Source: Blastocladiella emersonii ATCC 22665 (lineage: Eukaryota; Blastocladiomycota; Blastocladiomycetes; Blastocladiales; Blastocladiaceae). Taken from it: 64,000 nucleotides of DNA. Location: NCBI GenBank assembly GCA_025594325.1, contig JANHCV010000002.1:1240001-1304000 (forward strand), read 5' to 3'. The position numbers were made by a program, and so were the translations under genes. The notes beneath the pieces were generated by a model. The model ran no database searches. It saw only the letters and a list, made by a program, of their open reading frames with translations, and had not been told where the DNA came from. The first letter of the stretch is position 1; every line of letters begins with the position of its first letter. Shown piece after piece: positions 20,296 to 31,419 of the stretch.

Positions 20296-21474
20296 ATGCG
20301 CCAGACGTCGATTGCCCGCGAGTACGCGGACGTGAACCCGACCATGCCGCAGAGCTACTGGGACTACGACAACCTCGTGGTCGAGTGGGGGCTGCCCGAC
20401 AAGTACGAGATTGTGCGCAAGGTGGGCCGCGGCAAGTACTCTGAGGTGTTTGAGGGCATCAACATCAAGAACGGCGAAAAGTGCGTCATCAAGGTGCTCA
20501 AGCCCGTCAAGAAGAAGAAGATCAAGCGCGAGATCAAGATCCTGCAGAACCTGTCGGGCGGCACCAACGTGATCCAGCTGCTCGACGTGGTGCGCGACCC
20601 GCAGTCCAAGACCCCGGCCCTCATCTTCGAGCACGTCGACAACCTCGACTTCAAGGTCCTGTACCCGAACCTGTCCGAGTACGACATCCGCTACTACATC
20701 TACGAGCTGCTCAAGGCCCTCGACTTCTGCCACTCCAAGGGCATCATGCACCGCGACGTCAAGCCGCACAACGTCATGATCGACCACGCCAACCGCAAGC
20801 TGCGCCTCATCGACTGGGGGCTCGCCGAGTTCTACCACCCGGGCACCCAGTACAACGTGCGCGTCGCGTCGCGCTACTTCAAGGGCCCCGAGCTGCTCGT
20901 CGACCTGCAGGACTACGATTACTCGCTCGATATGTGGTCGCTCGGGTGCATGTTCGCGTCCATGATCTTCCGCAAGGAGCCCTTCTTCCACGGGTCCGAC
21001 AACTACGACCAGCTCGTGCGCATTGCCCGCGTCCTCGGCACCGACGCCCTCGACGAGTACCTCAACAAGTACGAGATCGAGCTCGATGAGCACTTTGACT
21101 CGATCCTCGGTCGGTTCCCGCGCAAGCCCTGGATCAAGTTCATCACCAACGAGAACAAGCACCTCGTCACCCCCGAGGCCATCGACTTCCTCGACCGCCT
21201 CCTCCGCTACGACCACCAGGAGCGCCTCACCCCGACCGAGGCCATGCTCCACCCGTACTTTGACGAGGTGCGGCGAAACGACCTCGCCGCCAAGGCCGCC
21301 GCCGACGCTGGTGGGTCCGCTGCCCCCACGCCCTCGGGCCCCGGCTCCGCTACCCCAACCTCGGCCGACCCCGCCGCCGACGGCGCCCTCGCCTTCGACG
21401 ACGACGAGGACGAGGACGAGGAGGCCAACGCGGCAGAAGGCGCCGCGGCCATGTCCGAGGACGCGGCCATCTGA
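20296..21474 (+). CDS. CKA1: Casein kinase II catalytic subunit alpha
   Basis: Acidophilic Ser/Thr protein kinase of the CMGC group, working as an alpha2-beta2 holoenzyme in nucleus and cytosol. Single exon of 392 aa; ATG 20296 ([14 protein letters not shown]) matches the CK2 alpha N-terminus. Visible: glycine loop [12 protein letters not shown], catalytic Lys in KCVIKVLKP, the CK2-specific basic cluster [24 protein letters not shown], the CK2-type DWG in place of DFG ([13 protein letters not shown]), and [20 protein letters not shown]. The C-terminal 60 residues are a Gly/Pro/Ala linker followed by a run of Asp and Glu ([11 protein letters not shown]), longer than in the core enzyme and possibly autoregulatory. 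Pyrimidine-rich leader, no TATA box. Confidence 0.97.
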   Translation: MRQTSIAREYADVNPTMPQSYWDYDNLVVEWGLPDKYEIVRKVGRGKYSEVFEGINIKNGEKCVIKVLKPVKKKKIKREIKILQNLSGGTNVIQLLDVVRDPQSKTPALIFEHVDNLDFKVLYPNLSEYDIRYYIYELLKALDFCHSKGIMHRDVKPHNVMIDHANRKLRLIDWGLAEFYHPGTQYNVRVASRYFKGPELLVDLQDYDYSLDMWSLGCMFASMIFRKEPFFHGSDNYDQLVRIARVLGTDALDEYLNKYEIELDEHFDSILGRFPRKPWIKFITNENKHLVTPEAIDFLDRLLRYDHQERLTPTEAMLHPYFDEVRRNDLAAKAAADAGGSAAPTPSGPGSATPTSADPAADGALAFDDDEDEDEEANAAEGAAAMSEDAAI

Positions 21475-21599
21475 TTTGTCTCTACCTACCTACTGTGTGC
21501 TCTCCCCTCTCCCAGTTCCGTCTGTCCCTGCTCTCCCTCCTCTCCCCCTATTTGCAACCACCAACGCCAACTTATGTAATTTTCTCTTAATCACGCCAC

Positions 21600-22031
21600 T
21601 CACCAGTCGAGCTCCATGCCATCCGCACCCGCCTGCTTCTTCTTCGACTGCTGCTGCTTGTCCACGGCCGCCTGGACCGCGGCCTGAGCTGCCGCCGACG
21701 CGGTCACGACGCGCAGCCCCTGCGGGTTGCCCTTGCGCAGCGCCACCTCGCGCCGCTTGCGGTCGAACGTCCGCCGCCCCGACAGCAGGTCGATGTAGTC
21801 GGGCCGCGCAATGTCGATCTCGAACTTGCCGAGCTTCTTCTTGGGCGCTGCCGCCGCGGCGGCCGAGGTGGGCTTCTTGCCCGCGCTTGTTGGCGCAGTG
21901 GACGAAGCCTTGGTGATGGTCTTGTTCGCCGTCTTGCTGAGCGATGAGGAGGAGGCGGTCGCGGCAGCGGTCGCGGCGATCTCGCGCTGCTTGCGCGACG
22001 GGCGCTTGACGAATTTGGCGGAGCGGCCCAT
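21600..22031 (-). CDS. Small basic protein, probably nuclear/nucleolar (143 aa)
   Basis: Not assigned to a family. The frame is open upstream, but ATG 22031 (MGRSAKFVKRPSRKQREIAA) is a natural start right after a GC-rich leader. The first 20 residues and a central KKKLGKFEIDIARPDYIDLL plus RRTFDRKRREVALRKGNPQG segment look conserved-domain-like; between them lies a Ser/Thr/Ala-rich spacer with Lys. The C-terminus is Gln/Lys-rich and ends GMELDW. The composition suits a small RNA-binding or ribosome-biogenesis factor, which is inference only. Convergent with CK2 alpha, only 125 bp apart. Confidence 0.6.
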   Translation of the reverse strand: MGRSAKFVKRPSRKQREIAATAAATASSSSLSKTANKTITKASSTAPTSAGKKPTSAAAAAAPKKKLGKFEIDIARPDYIDLLSGRRTFDRKRREVALRKGNPQGLRVVTASAAAQAAVQAAVDKQQQSKKKQAGADGMELDW

Positions 22032-25000
22032 GGTTGATGCGTTGCAGGGAGCGGGGTGGTCGGGTTGATCCGTGGGTGTGATGGGGGAGGGAGCGGTGAG
22101 GCAGGGAGGAGGAGCAACGAGGAAAGGTCGAGGTCGAATCAGCTGATGCTTCGCAGCGTGTGAGACAAGAGTGTCTCGCGCTTGCTCTCCCTCTCTCTCG
22201 GGACCAAGGCCGTACACATGCCAATCGAATGTATACTCAGCGCAACGCTGTTTTCATGCAACAACACACGACCTCCGCGCTTCGGCAACCGCCGTCCGCT
22301 CCTCTCCGCGAGACCCGACCCCCGAGACCCCGCCGCCAGCGCGAACCGCGACCCCGCGCACGCGTCCGAAGGCACCGCCGACACACCCACTCCCACCCAC
22401 GCTTCCGTCCCGCGGTGCCCGTCTCCCTCGCCCGGGTTATCAGGGCGGCGTGCGCGCATAGCGAGCGAGGGAGACGAGCACGCGTTGAGGACGCCGGTGT
22501 GGGATGCTGGGAGTACGCGGCGGAGGCGGTGCCGACGCGTGCGCGCGATCACGGACCGGGACTGGTGGAGGGTTCCGGTGACGGGCCGAGAGTGTGACGG
22601 CGGGCGACTTGACGTAGAACTCGGCTGCGAGCAGCCTTGAACTTCTTGTCGCCACCCGATCGGTCAGCGAGCTGCACACGGTCGGTTGCGCGTGTCGAGA
22701 CCGCTCCCGAGTGGGTGAGGTCCACGATGACGTTCAGAGGCAAGAGGTAGGCCGTGGGGTGCTGCGGTGTGGAACATTTCGTGGACTGAGTGTAATTGCT
22801 CCATGCCGCTGTCGAGCTCGAGTTTGAAAGTGTCGCAGTCGTTATCTCACGCAAAAACACCCGGATTACGCGGTAGACCTCGACGGATACCAGCCATCGA
22901 ACGTTCGCGTGATCGTGATGCGCGGTGGAGCTTGGCGGGCACCATACGGTCCAGCTTCATGCACCCGCTGGTCGACAATCGAGCGCGACGGTTGAAGGAC
23001 ATAGAACTTGTTCTTGGATCTGTTGAGCACGAGGCGCCGACGATCCTGCGCGCCTGACGCCTCAGGCACTCGGCCTCGCCCGTCCCGAACACCCGCATCG
23101 CGTTATCTTGGGCTGGTCGATGCGCGAGTGCCGGGAGTTGGTGCGCTACTTGTCGGCGAACTTGGACCCTTGGAGCTGGACAGGGAGCGAGGAAGGATGC
23201 GGCGTGCTGGGACCTTTTGACTCCACAAGCGCGCGCGCAGTTCGCGGAGCGACCACCATCAGCCCCCCTGCCACCATACTGGCCGAGTCCGCCTGCAGCT
23301 CTCCCTACCCCACTCAAACTCCATGCATCCGGACGCGAATCGAATGTATACTCTATGCAACGCTTCTGAGGTACCGTCGCCTCGCTTCCGCGCCCGCAAT
23401 TTTCACTTGAGAGACCCAACCGTCAAGACGGTCCGCGACCGCGCGCACGCGCCCGTTGGCCCGCTGAGCGCGACGACACGGGTCCACCGAGATCGGTGTC
23501 GGGCAGTACTCGCCTCTCCCACCCGGGTTATCAGGGCGGCGAGCGCGCGTAGCGGGAGGGAGAAGCGGGTAGGCGCGCGCGGGACCGTGTCGCTCGCAGT
23601 GAACGGCGCCGGCGCGTGCGCGCGGTCACAGACCGGGTCCAAGGGTGGGGTTCAGCGTTGAGATCGAGAGTGCGAAGACGGCGAGATTGAGAGTGCGAAA
23701 GCGAGCGCTCGAATTTGACGCGCAGGACGAGAATTGAGAGTCTACGCGGCGATGACGAGTGAGCGAGCGATCGAGGCCAGCGACAAGGGCGCCATGACGC
23801 ACCAAATCACAACGCATTCTCGGCCAAACACGATCCGGCCGTGGATGGTTTGTGAAAAATGATGTGTAGTCTGTGCGTATACGGCGTTCGTCCGTGCTCA
23901 GGCATTGCATTCAGCCAGCACAGCCCGCTCTGCCGGAACTTTGCACAGCACGTCCATAGCCCGCGTCACGCGGCAGCGAAACACAAACCAGGTGGCTCGA
24001 GCTTTCACACTCGGGCCGACATCTGCAGTTCCGCGACCAAAGTATCGGCGTGTTGGGCTCGCGCAGGCTGTCAGTATCTCTCCCGCAGCAGCGGTCGTGA
24101 ACTGCAACGCGTCTCAGGGTCCGACTTCGCCCCCAGCGAACGGCCGCGTTACAGTCTCGCTGGGCGTGCGCTGGCGTGGTTGCCGCTAGTTGATGCAGTT
24201 TTGCTTCATTAGTTTTCAGAGTTCTAGTGGTGGTCAAGGATGCTTGGAAGCGGGCGACGCGCTCGACCGTTTGAAAGACACTCGTCCACTCATCAGCTGA
24301 CCACGCGCCGCTCATCTCGACCATCCTGAGCGCGACCGCAATCGCACCCACGGCTGCGAAAAAAATGTCACACGCAAGCCAACGATCTACATACACTTGA
24401 AACTAAGGAATCGACCCATCCGGTCCACTCTGCTGACGACGCCCCGCAAGCAAAACCTCGATGCGAGTCCCCACCGCCAAAGCGGCCCGCGACCGCGCGC
24501 ACGCGCCCGTTGGCGCCGTCGGACCGCGTCAACACGGTCCCGTCGACGTCGACGTCCGTCTACCCCGCCCGAGTTATCAGGGCGTGCGCGCATAGCGGGC
24601 GGGAGAAGCGAGTACACGAACGAAACCATGCCGCTGACCGTGGGCGGCGCCGACGCGTGCACGCGATCACGGACCGGGTCCGAGCGTGGAGCTTGGCGTC
24701 GAGATCGAGAGTGCGAAGGCGACGAGATTGAGAGTACGAGTGCGAGCGCTCGAACTTGATGAGTAAGTCGTTGATTGTGAGCCTACGCAGCGGTAACGAG
24801 TTAGCGGGCGTTCAACAACGTGAGCATAAAGATGCCGTAACGCACTAATGCGGAAGACAGCGCTGAGGATGACGGGCTGGACATGTTGGATTCGTGACGA
24901 ACGGCGGAAAAAGGAGCCGTGCGGAAGCGCTGCTTGTCCGCGCCCAGGTGAGCACGTTGGCAAACGAGCGATGCTCAACTGTGCGCTTGCCCTCGGCCGT

Positions 25001-25438
25001 CCGTGGCCCGCTTGCTATGGGATCGAACACACGGTGCGTGGATCAAGCCATCGCGCTTGGACCCGGAATGTGAATCGCATGATAATAGTATCGGCGCGTT
25101 GGACCCGTGCTGGTAGTCAGCAGCGCTCCAACTGCATCGACGGTCCTCGACTCGACGCGTCCAACGGCCCGACGCCTTTTCCAGCGAATGGCCGCGTTCC
25201 GGACCCGTTCGCCGTGCGCTGGTGCGGTTGCCGCTAGTTGGTGCAAGTTTGCTTCATCAGTTTTCGGAGTCTAAGTGGTGGTTGAGGAGCGGGGAGTGGA
25301 TGCGGCGAGCGCGACCGCTTGAGCTCAACGCGCGGTCCGCGCATTAGCTGATCGCGCGTCGCTCATCTCGGCTTCCCTGAGCGCAACCACGGTCACAAGC
25401 AGGTCCCAAAACAAAGATATATCTATATATGCTCAAGA
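22032..25438. repeat. 3.4 kb gene-free tract with three degenerate repeat units
   Basis: No gene supported. Units B (about 23411-24450) and C (about 24460-25440) are direct repeats with a period near 1.04 kb, sharing words such as GGTTATCAGGGCG / GAGTTATCAGGGCG, ACCGCGCGCACGCGCCCGTT, GAGATCGAGAGTGCGAA and GGTTGCCGCTAGTTG in the same order. A more diverged unit A (about 22200-23340) shares AATCGAATGTATACTC, GGGTTATCAGGGCGG and CGCGATCACGGACCGGG. Unit B ends at about 24400-24447 with a stretch resembling the last codons and stop of the adjacent transcription factor gene, as unit C does at 25438. This points to tandem duplication of a segment containing the 3' end of that gene. Confidence 0.7.
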
Positions 25439-28171
25439 CTAAGAGCTCGACCCACTCGGTTGTTGCCCATCGAACCCAGTTCTGCCGTCACCCGGCCCGG
25501 TCCCGAAATCGAGCAGCTGCTGGATATATGCCGCGTTGTACATGTCCTGGGCCGACGCGAACCCGAGGACGCCGTCACCACTCCCGCCGTTCGACGCGCT
25601 CGGACTACCGCCGCCACCGCCGCCACCGCCGGGCGGCGACGTGAGGTCGAGCAGCGAGGCGACATCGTGCGCGTCGAGCAGGTCCGGGAACACGGGCAGG
25701 GCGAAATCGGGGCCGAGCGTAGTCGTACCCGCGCCCAGGGTGAGCGGGTCGGTAAGCTCGCCGCCGGGCGGGGTCGGGAAAAAGTTCATCCCCGCGATGG
25801 TCGGCGTGAACGGTATGCCCGACGCGGTCGCGGCTGCGGTCGCAGTGGCCGCGGGGACGGCGCCGGGCTGCTGATGCGGTTGTGGCGGCTGCTGCGCGGT
25901 CGACGGCGCGACCATGGTCCAGAGCGGGAGCGCGGACCCGAGACCCTGCATGACGGGCTGGAACGGCTGCAGCAGCGGCGGCGAGGACGACGACGCGTAT
26001 GCCAAGTTGTTGCTGCCGCCGTTGGCACCGTTACCGGTCCCCGATCCCGCGACGACGGCGGCGGCGGCGTTGGCGGAGACCACGTCGAGGGCGGCGTACT
26101 GGGCAACGAGCTGGTTGACGGTGGCGACCTGGGCGTCGTCGGGGAGGTCGACGAAGTCGAGGACGGCGGTCGCCGAGTCGAGCAGGCGGCGCGACAGCCA
26201 GTCGAGCTGGGCCTTGAGCGCCGACTGGTTGAGCGGGGTGTCGGCCATGGCGCTGTGGATCTCGCCGATGAACAGGAGCAGGCGCGCGAGCATGGGCGCC
26301 ATGCTCGACATGGTGACGAGCAGGATGCGCACGCGGTCGAGGTACCGGAGCGCGCGCTGGGTCTGGGCGCGGTCGGGCGTGTCGTCGTTGGTCGCGAGGA
26401 GGCAGATGACCGTCAGAAGGCACAGGATCTCATGCATGCCCATTGAGCTCGGGTACAGGTGGATGCTACCGCCGAGCCCGCCGGCGACGAGGTGCTCGGT
26501 CGTGTGCATGGCGGCGACCATGGCGTCCTCGAGCAGCGCAAGGTACTGCTGCTTGAGCGGCGACTGGATCGCCGTCGATTTCGTCGACACGAGCGGGCGG
26601 TACAGCGCGATGACGAGCCCGAAATACCGCAGCTGGATCGCGGCGGCCTGCGTCCGCTGCAGCGCGTCGGTCTCGGCGGGGTTGAACTGGAGGCGCGCGG
26701 GCAGCTCGCTGCGGAACTTGGAGAGGATCCCGTGCAGCTCCGGCAGCGTGTAGGGCAGATTTCGGCGCGTGGCGATGCCGTTGAGGGTGCGGGCGACCTT
26801 GGACGTGATCTCGGCGAGCCGCAGCGACCACACGAAATAGTGGTCCTCGTCGAGCAGCAGCGCGTCGTCGAACCGCGCCTGGTTCTCGGGGGTGCGCAGG
26901 TAGATGTCGGTGTTGAGGAAGATCTCCTCGGTGTGCAGCAGCAGCGGGCGGCCCGTGGTCAGCGACAGGTTGGCGTCCATGGTGACGAGCAGGGCCATGG
27001 TCTTGGCCCAGGTGGGCAGGCACGCGTCGATGGCGCGGAACTGCGGCGCGTTGAGGTGCAGGTGCAGGCCGATATCGGTCGCGCACCGACACGCGGTGCC
27101 GACCTGGAGCCACGGCGCCTTGTCGGGGAACACGGAGGCGTGCTGGGCGAGGAGCAGCGCGGCCTGTACGCTCTCGATCGACAAAAAGTGCGCGATGCGG
27201 GCCTGGAGCGCCGTGTTGGCAATGTCGGCAAAGATGCGCGAGAGGAGCGTGGTCGAGTTGACCGAATTGAGGCCCTGCATGAGCTCGAATTTGAGTGTGC
27301 CGCACGCGAGCACGGCGTAGGCGAGATGGTGGTTGCGGTGGGCCGGGGCGGACGCGCCAACGGCCTCGTCGAGCAGGGCGTAGGTGAGGCTGCGGTCGAG
27401 GATCGGGAACCACGCGTGGAAGGTCTCAAAGTAGACGTCGAGCATGCGCGAGGCGAAATGGCGGGCGGGGAACAGGGCGTTCTCGCGGAACAGGATGCGG
27501 CGCGGGACGCGGCCGGCGAGCGGGTTGGGCTTGTGGATGGCGGGCTCGCGGAAGGTGGAGCTCCACGGCTGCAGGGTCTGCAGCCCACTCGAGGACCCAA
27601 AGTTGGTGTAGTGGGTGGCCTTGTTGGACTCGGCGTCAATGTGGAAGAAGAGGGTCATGGACTCGGAGATCTCGTCAATGTCGGCCTGCGAGATGGGCTG
27701 CGACGCGACGCCCGACGGCGGGTGCGCCGTGAAGTGGTGGAGCTGCTGCTGCTGCGGTTGTGGCGGCTCGCTGCCGCTGGGCTCGCTGCTCCCGCGACTA
27801 TCGCTGGCGGCACCGTCGGTCAATGGCGCAGCGGTGGCGGCACCGGCGGCGGCACCGGCGGCCTTCTTGGCACCGCGTTTGGCGCGAGGTTTTGGCGGCG
27901 GGCGCTGGCTCGGGTCGACGTAGTGGCAGTCGGTGAGGCCGTGCTCGAAGCAGTGGCGGCACGGCTGCCCGCCGAGACACTTGACCTTGCGGCGGCGGCA
28001 GTTTTCGCAGGCGTGCGAGACGCGCGACCGCTTGTTGCTGCTGGGCGGCACGTAGGTCGACTCGGGGACGAGCGGCGGCGGCACGGGGCCGGGCGTGGCC
28101 GCGCTGCTGCCGGTCGGCGAGGCCGATCCCGAGCCCGGGCGCGAGCTGGTGTCCGAGTGGTCCTGTTCCAT
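25439..28171 (-). CDS. Zn(II)2Cys6 fungal transcription factor (910 aa)
   Basis: Single-exon gene, ATG 28171. Residues 1-50 are Ser/Pro-rich; the binuclear zinc cluster uses Cys55, 58, 65, 71, 74 and 82 (CENCRRRKVKC, then CRHC), followed by a basic linker (KPRAKRGAKK). The middle contains a fungal-specific transcription factor domain (DVYFETFHAWFPILDRSLTY, ALLLAQHASVFPDKAPWLQV, then ATDIGLHLHLNAP). The C-terminal third is rich in Ala, Gly, Gln and Pro and likely an activation region, ending QQPSGSSS. Probably a homodimeric nuclear regulator of metabolism; the target is unknown and no pathway cluster adjoins it. Its 3' end appears copied into the tandem repeats just downstream. Divergent from CCT5. 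Confidence 0.93.
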   Translation of the reverse strand: MEQDHSDTSSRPGSGSASPTGSSAATPGPVPPPLVPESTYVPPSSNKRSRVSHACENCRRRKVKCLGGQPCRHCFEHGLTDCHYVDPSQRPPPKPRAKRGAKKAAGAAAGAATAAPLTDGAASDSRGSSEPSGSEPPQPQQQQLHHFTAHPPSGVASQPISQADIDEISESMTLFFHIDAESNKATHYTNFGSSSGLQTLQPWSSTFREPAIHKPNPLAGRVPRRILFRENALFPARHFASRMLDVYFETFHAWFPILDRSLTYALLDEAVGASAPAHRNHHLAYAVLACGTLKFELMQGLNSVNSTTLLSRIFADIANTALQARIAHFLSIESVQAALLLAQHASVFPDKAPWLQVGTACRCATDIGLHLHLNAPQFRAIDACLPTWAKTMALLVTMDANLSLTTGRPLLLHTEEIFLNTDIYLRTPENQARFDDALLLDEDHYFVWSLRLAEITSKVARTLNGIATRRNLPYTLPELHGILSKFRSELPARLQFNPAETDALQRTQAAAIQLRYFGLVIALYRPLVSTKSTAIQSPLKQQYLALLEDAMVAAMHTTEHLVAGGLGGSIHLYPSSMGMHEILCLLTVICLLATNDDTPDRAQTQRALRYLDRVRILLVTMSSMAPMLARLLLFIGEIHSAMADTPLNQSALKAQLDWLSRRLLDSATAVLDFVDLPDDAQVATVNQLVAQYAALDVVSANAAAAVVAGSGTGNGANGGSNNLAYASSSSPPLLQPFQPVMQGLGSALPLWTMVAPSTAQQPPQPHQQPGAVPAATATAAATASGIPFTPTIAGMNFFPTPPGGELTDPLTLGAGTTTLGPDFALPVFPDLLDAHDVASLLDLTSPPGGGGGGGGSPSASNGGSGDGVLGFASAQDMYNAAYIQQLLDFGTGPGDGRTGFDGQQPSGSSS

Positions 28172-28899
28172 GGTTCAGTTGCGTTGCATGAGGGTATCGG
28201 TTTGTTGAGGGGGAGCGAAGACAAAGGAGGGTTGCTGCAGCACAACGCGCGCGCCACCCACCGACCGACGTGTCTCGGTCAGCCTCACGTGGGCGCCATG
28301 CGCGTGCCACGGCTGTCAGGAAGCTGGCCAAAGCGCGTGACCGCGGCCGATCTTCCCTTTGGTTCTGGGCGACGCGCGTGTGCTCGAGCGGAGGCGTTCG
28401 CGGAGACACGCCGGGCGAGCGCAGAGTGTGGGAGCCGCGCCGCCGACGCCGCCCTGTGCTGCCTGCCCGCCCTCTGAGCGACGCGCTCTCCCTCTGCTCG
28501 AGATCCCCACTCACACGCAGCGCACCTCCCCGCCACGCGTGCTGATCTGCGTGTGCGTAACGCCCGCCATGCCATGCCAACGACGACCACTACGACGCTG
28601 CCCTGCCCGGATCATGAAGCACCACCGCACCACCACACCACCACCATGGATCAAGCACACCGGACGCGACCGTGATCGCGTCAGAGAGCCGACCCTCGCG
28701 TGTTGGCGAGGAAAGGATCACGGCGCGCTCTGGACATCCAATTCGGCCGTGTGAGCCACGCGTCCCAACGGCGGCGGTGCTTCATTGCACGACCGGGCGG
28801 CGCGAGTCGTCGCTGGCACGGCTTCTACCCCCCAAACCCACGTCGCTGACGCGTTTCTCTCGTTCCGCTCGTCTAGAACCCCCTCTTGATCCGCCCATC
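28172..28899. promoter_or_regulatory. Divergent promoter region (transcription factor / CCT5)
   Basis: 0.73 kb with no gene. No TATA box at either end; the CCT5 side has a pyrimidine-rich tract (28840-28895). Confidence 0.45.
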
Positions 28900-30606
28900 A
28901 TGACCCAGGTACGGCCTCAGCGCGCTTCCCACCGACCCGACACGCCAACGCTAACCACGACGCCCGCGCCGCACGTATAGCCTCAGCACCAGGCGGTCTA
29001 CGCCCAGGACGAGTACGGCCGGCCCTTCATCATCGTGCGCGAGCAGGGCGCCAAGGCGCGCCTGCGCGGCATCGAGGCCCAGAAGGCCCATATCCTGGCC
29101 GCCAAGGCCGTGACGCAGATCGTCAAGACGTCGCTCGGCCCGCGCGGCCTCGACAAGATCCTCGTCTCGCCCGACGGCGACATCACCATCACCAACGACG
29201 GCGCCACCATCCTGTCCGAGATGCACGTCGAGCACCAGATCGCCAAGCTGCTCGTCGAGCTGTCCAAGTCGCAGGACGACGAGATCGGCGACGGCACCAC
29301 CGGCGTGGTCGTGCTCGCCGGCGCTCTCCTCGAGCAGGCCGAGCTCCTCCTCGACCGCGGCATCCACCCGATCCGCATCGCCGACGGCTTCGAGCGCGCC
29401 TGCCAGGTCTCGCTCGCCACCCTCGAGCGCATCTCGGACGTGGTCCCCTTCTCCAAGGACAACACCCAGAACCTCTACAAGACCGCCTACACCTCGCTCG
29501 GCTCCAAGATCGTGTCCAAGTGCCACGAGCAGTTTGCCAAGATCGCCGTCGACGCCGTCCTCTCGGTCGCCGACCTCGACCGCAAGGACGTGGACTTTGA
29601 GCTCATCAAGGTCGACGGCAAGGTCGGCGGCTCCCTCGCCGACACGGTCCTCGTGCACGGCGTCGTCGTCGACAAGGACATGTCGCACCCGCAGATGCCC
29701 AAGTCCATTGACAACGCCAAGATCGCCATCCTCACGTGCCCGTTCGAGCCCCCGAAGCCCAAGACCAAGCACAAGCTCGACATCACCTCGGTCGACGAGT
29801 ACCACAAGCTGCGCGACTACGAGCGCACCAAGTTCGAGGCCATGGTCAAGCAGGTCAAGGACACGGGCGCCAACCTCGTCATCTGCCAGTGGGGCTTTGA
29901 CGACGAGGCCAACCACCTGCTCCTCCAGAACCAGCTCCCCGCCGTCCGGTGGGTCGGCGGCCCCGAGATTGAGCTCATCGCCATCGCCACCAACGGCCGC
30001 ATCGTGCCCCGCTTCGAGGACCTGGCCGCGTCCAAGCTCGGCACCGCCGGCAAGGTGCGCGAGCTCGCCTTCGGCACCACCAAGGACCGCATGCTCGTCA
30101 TCGAGGAGTGCGCCAACTCGCGCGCCGTGACCGTGTTTGTGCGCGGCGGCAACAAGATGATCATCGACGAGGCGCGCCGGTCGCTGCACGACGCCATGTG
30201 CGTGGTGCGCAACCTGATCCGCGACAACCGCGTCGTGTACGGCGGCGGTTCCGCCGAGGTGGCCTGCTCGCTCGACGTGGAGCGCGCCGCCGACCAGGTC
30301 AAGACCATCGAGCAGTACGCGATGCGCGGGTTCGCCGCGGCGCTCGACTCGGTGCCCCTCACGCTCGCCGAGAACTCTGGGCTGTCGCCCATCGAGACGC
30401 TCGCCGAGGTCAAGGCGCGCCAGGTCACCGAGGGCAACGCCCGCCTCGGCATCGACTGCATGCAGCGCGGCAACAGCGACATGAAGGACCAGCACGTGTT
30501 CGACCCCGTCATCTCCAAGCGCGCCCAGCTCCTCCTCGCCACCCAGCTTGTCAAGATGATCCTCAAGATCGACGACGTGATCATCAACGGCGCCGACGAG
30601 GAGTAA
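28900..30606 (+). CDS. CCT5: T-complex protein 1 subunit epsilon (CCT5)
   Basis: One of eight subunits of the cytosolic CCT/TRiC chaperonin ring that folds actin and tubulin. Exon 1 is only nine bases (28900-28908, Met-Thr-Gln); after a 72-nt intron (GTACGG...GTATAG, phase 0) exon 2 runs 28981-30606, giving 544 aa, the normal length. The start of exon 2 ([20 protein letters not shown]) and [20 protein letters not shown] identify the epsilon subunit. Chaperonin signatures: [24 protein letters not shown], the ATP-site [15 protein letters not shown], and the late [13 protein letters not shown]. The C-terminal segment ends [12 protein letters not shown]. The tiny first exon would be missed by simple ORF calling. 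Confidence 0.97.
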
Positions 30607-31419
30607 GAAGTAGTGCGAGCGGCGGGTTTGCGACTGTACCACTCCCCACCCCACCTTTTTGTACTTGTTGTTGTTGTCGTTTTTGGATTCCATTTGTTAA
30701 AATTGATAAGCTTATATGCATCATCTCTCTTGCTCCGTGGTAGTTGCGTGCTCGGTGGTGGCGGTGTGGAGGTGATCGCGGCCGTGGTTGCGATCCTTGG
30801 CCACGAGTCTGCCGCGTCCGCGCCCGAGACGACGTTCACGGTCGTGGCCATGGTCGTCAACCTCGTCAGGAGCAGGACACGCGATGCATGCGTCTCATCA
30901 GGCAAAGCTCCTTCGCTTTTGTGGGATTGATCGGGCGTTCGTGGCCGCGACCATGGCCGCTAGACCGAGGCCCATGTCAGCCGCGCTTGGGCTCACTGCG
31001 CTGGCCAGGGCCATGGTCGTCACGTTTGTCGACGGCAGCGCATGCGATACGCGTCCCTCAGCGGTCAGCGCTGGCTTGCCCACCGCGAGAGACCGCGGGA
31101 CTGACCGCGGCGGCCGTGGTCGCTCGCGCGGCGGCTGTTCATCCAGGGTCGTGAAGGCCACGATAACGCAGGGCCACGACCACGCTCATGGTCGCTCGCG
31201 GAGCAACTCGCACAGGGCCACGGTCATGGCCACGACCGGGATCCAAACTCTCAGCCGACGACACAAAGCAGAGAGAGTTTGAGCAGAAAGAGCATGGTGC
31301 GCGTGGTGTGTATGTACTCAATGGAATGAATCGCGTGGTGGAAGATGGGGACAGCCGAGGGAGGGAGCGGGTTTAGAGACGTGAGCGTGGGATGGATGGG
31401 CGTTGGAGAAGAACGGAGA
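30607..31419. other. 0.8 kb convergent intergenic region rich in GGCCATGGTC-like words
   Basis: Between the 3' ends of CCT5 and the kinase. No gene. Positions about 30775-31240 contain many partly palindromic words such as GTGGCCATGGTCG, GGCCGTGGTC, GGCCACGACC and GGTCATGGCC, on both strands. Similar but shorter clusters lie at about 7910-7970, 41660-41710, 55375-55440 and 60180-60440. Confidence 0.55.

Noticed and set aside
22032-25438. Transposon or rRNA origin for the repeat tract
   Set aside because: No transposase, reverse transcriptase, terminal repeats or rRNA-like segments could be recognised; tandem duplication of local DNA explains units B and C.
26459-28477. 672-codon plus-strand frame opposite the transcription factor
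   Set aside because: Gly/Arg/Val/Glu-rich composition typical of antisense reading; the minus strand has a zinc cluster and regulatory domain.
28951-30693. 580-codon open frame opposite CCT5
   Set aside because: Antisense shadow: His/Leu/Val/Asp-rich repeats and no motif, opposite a complete chaperonin subunit.
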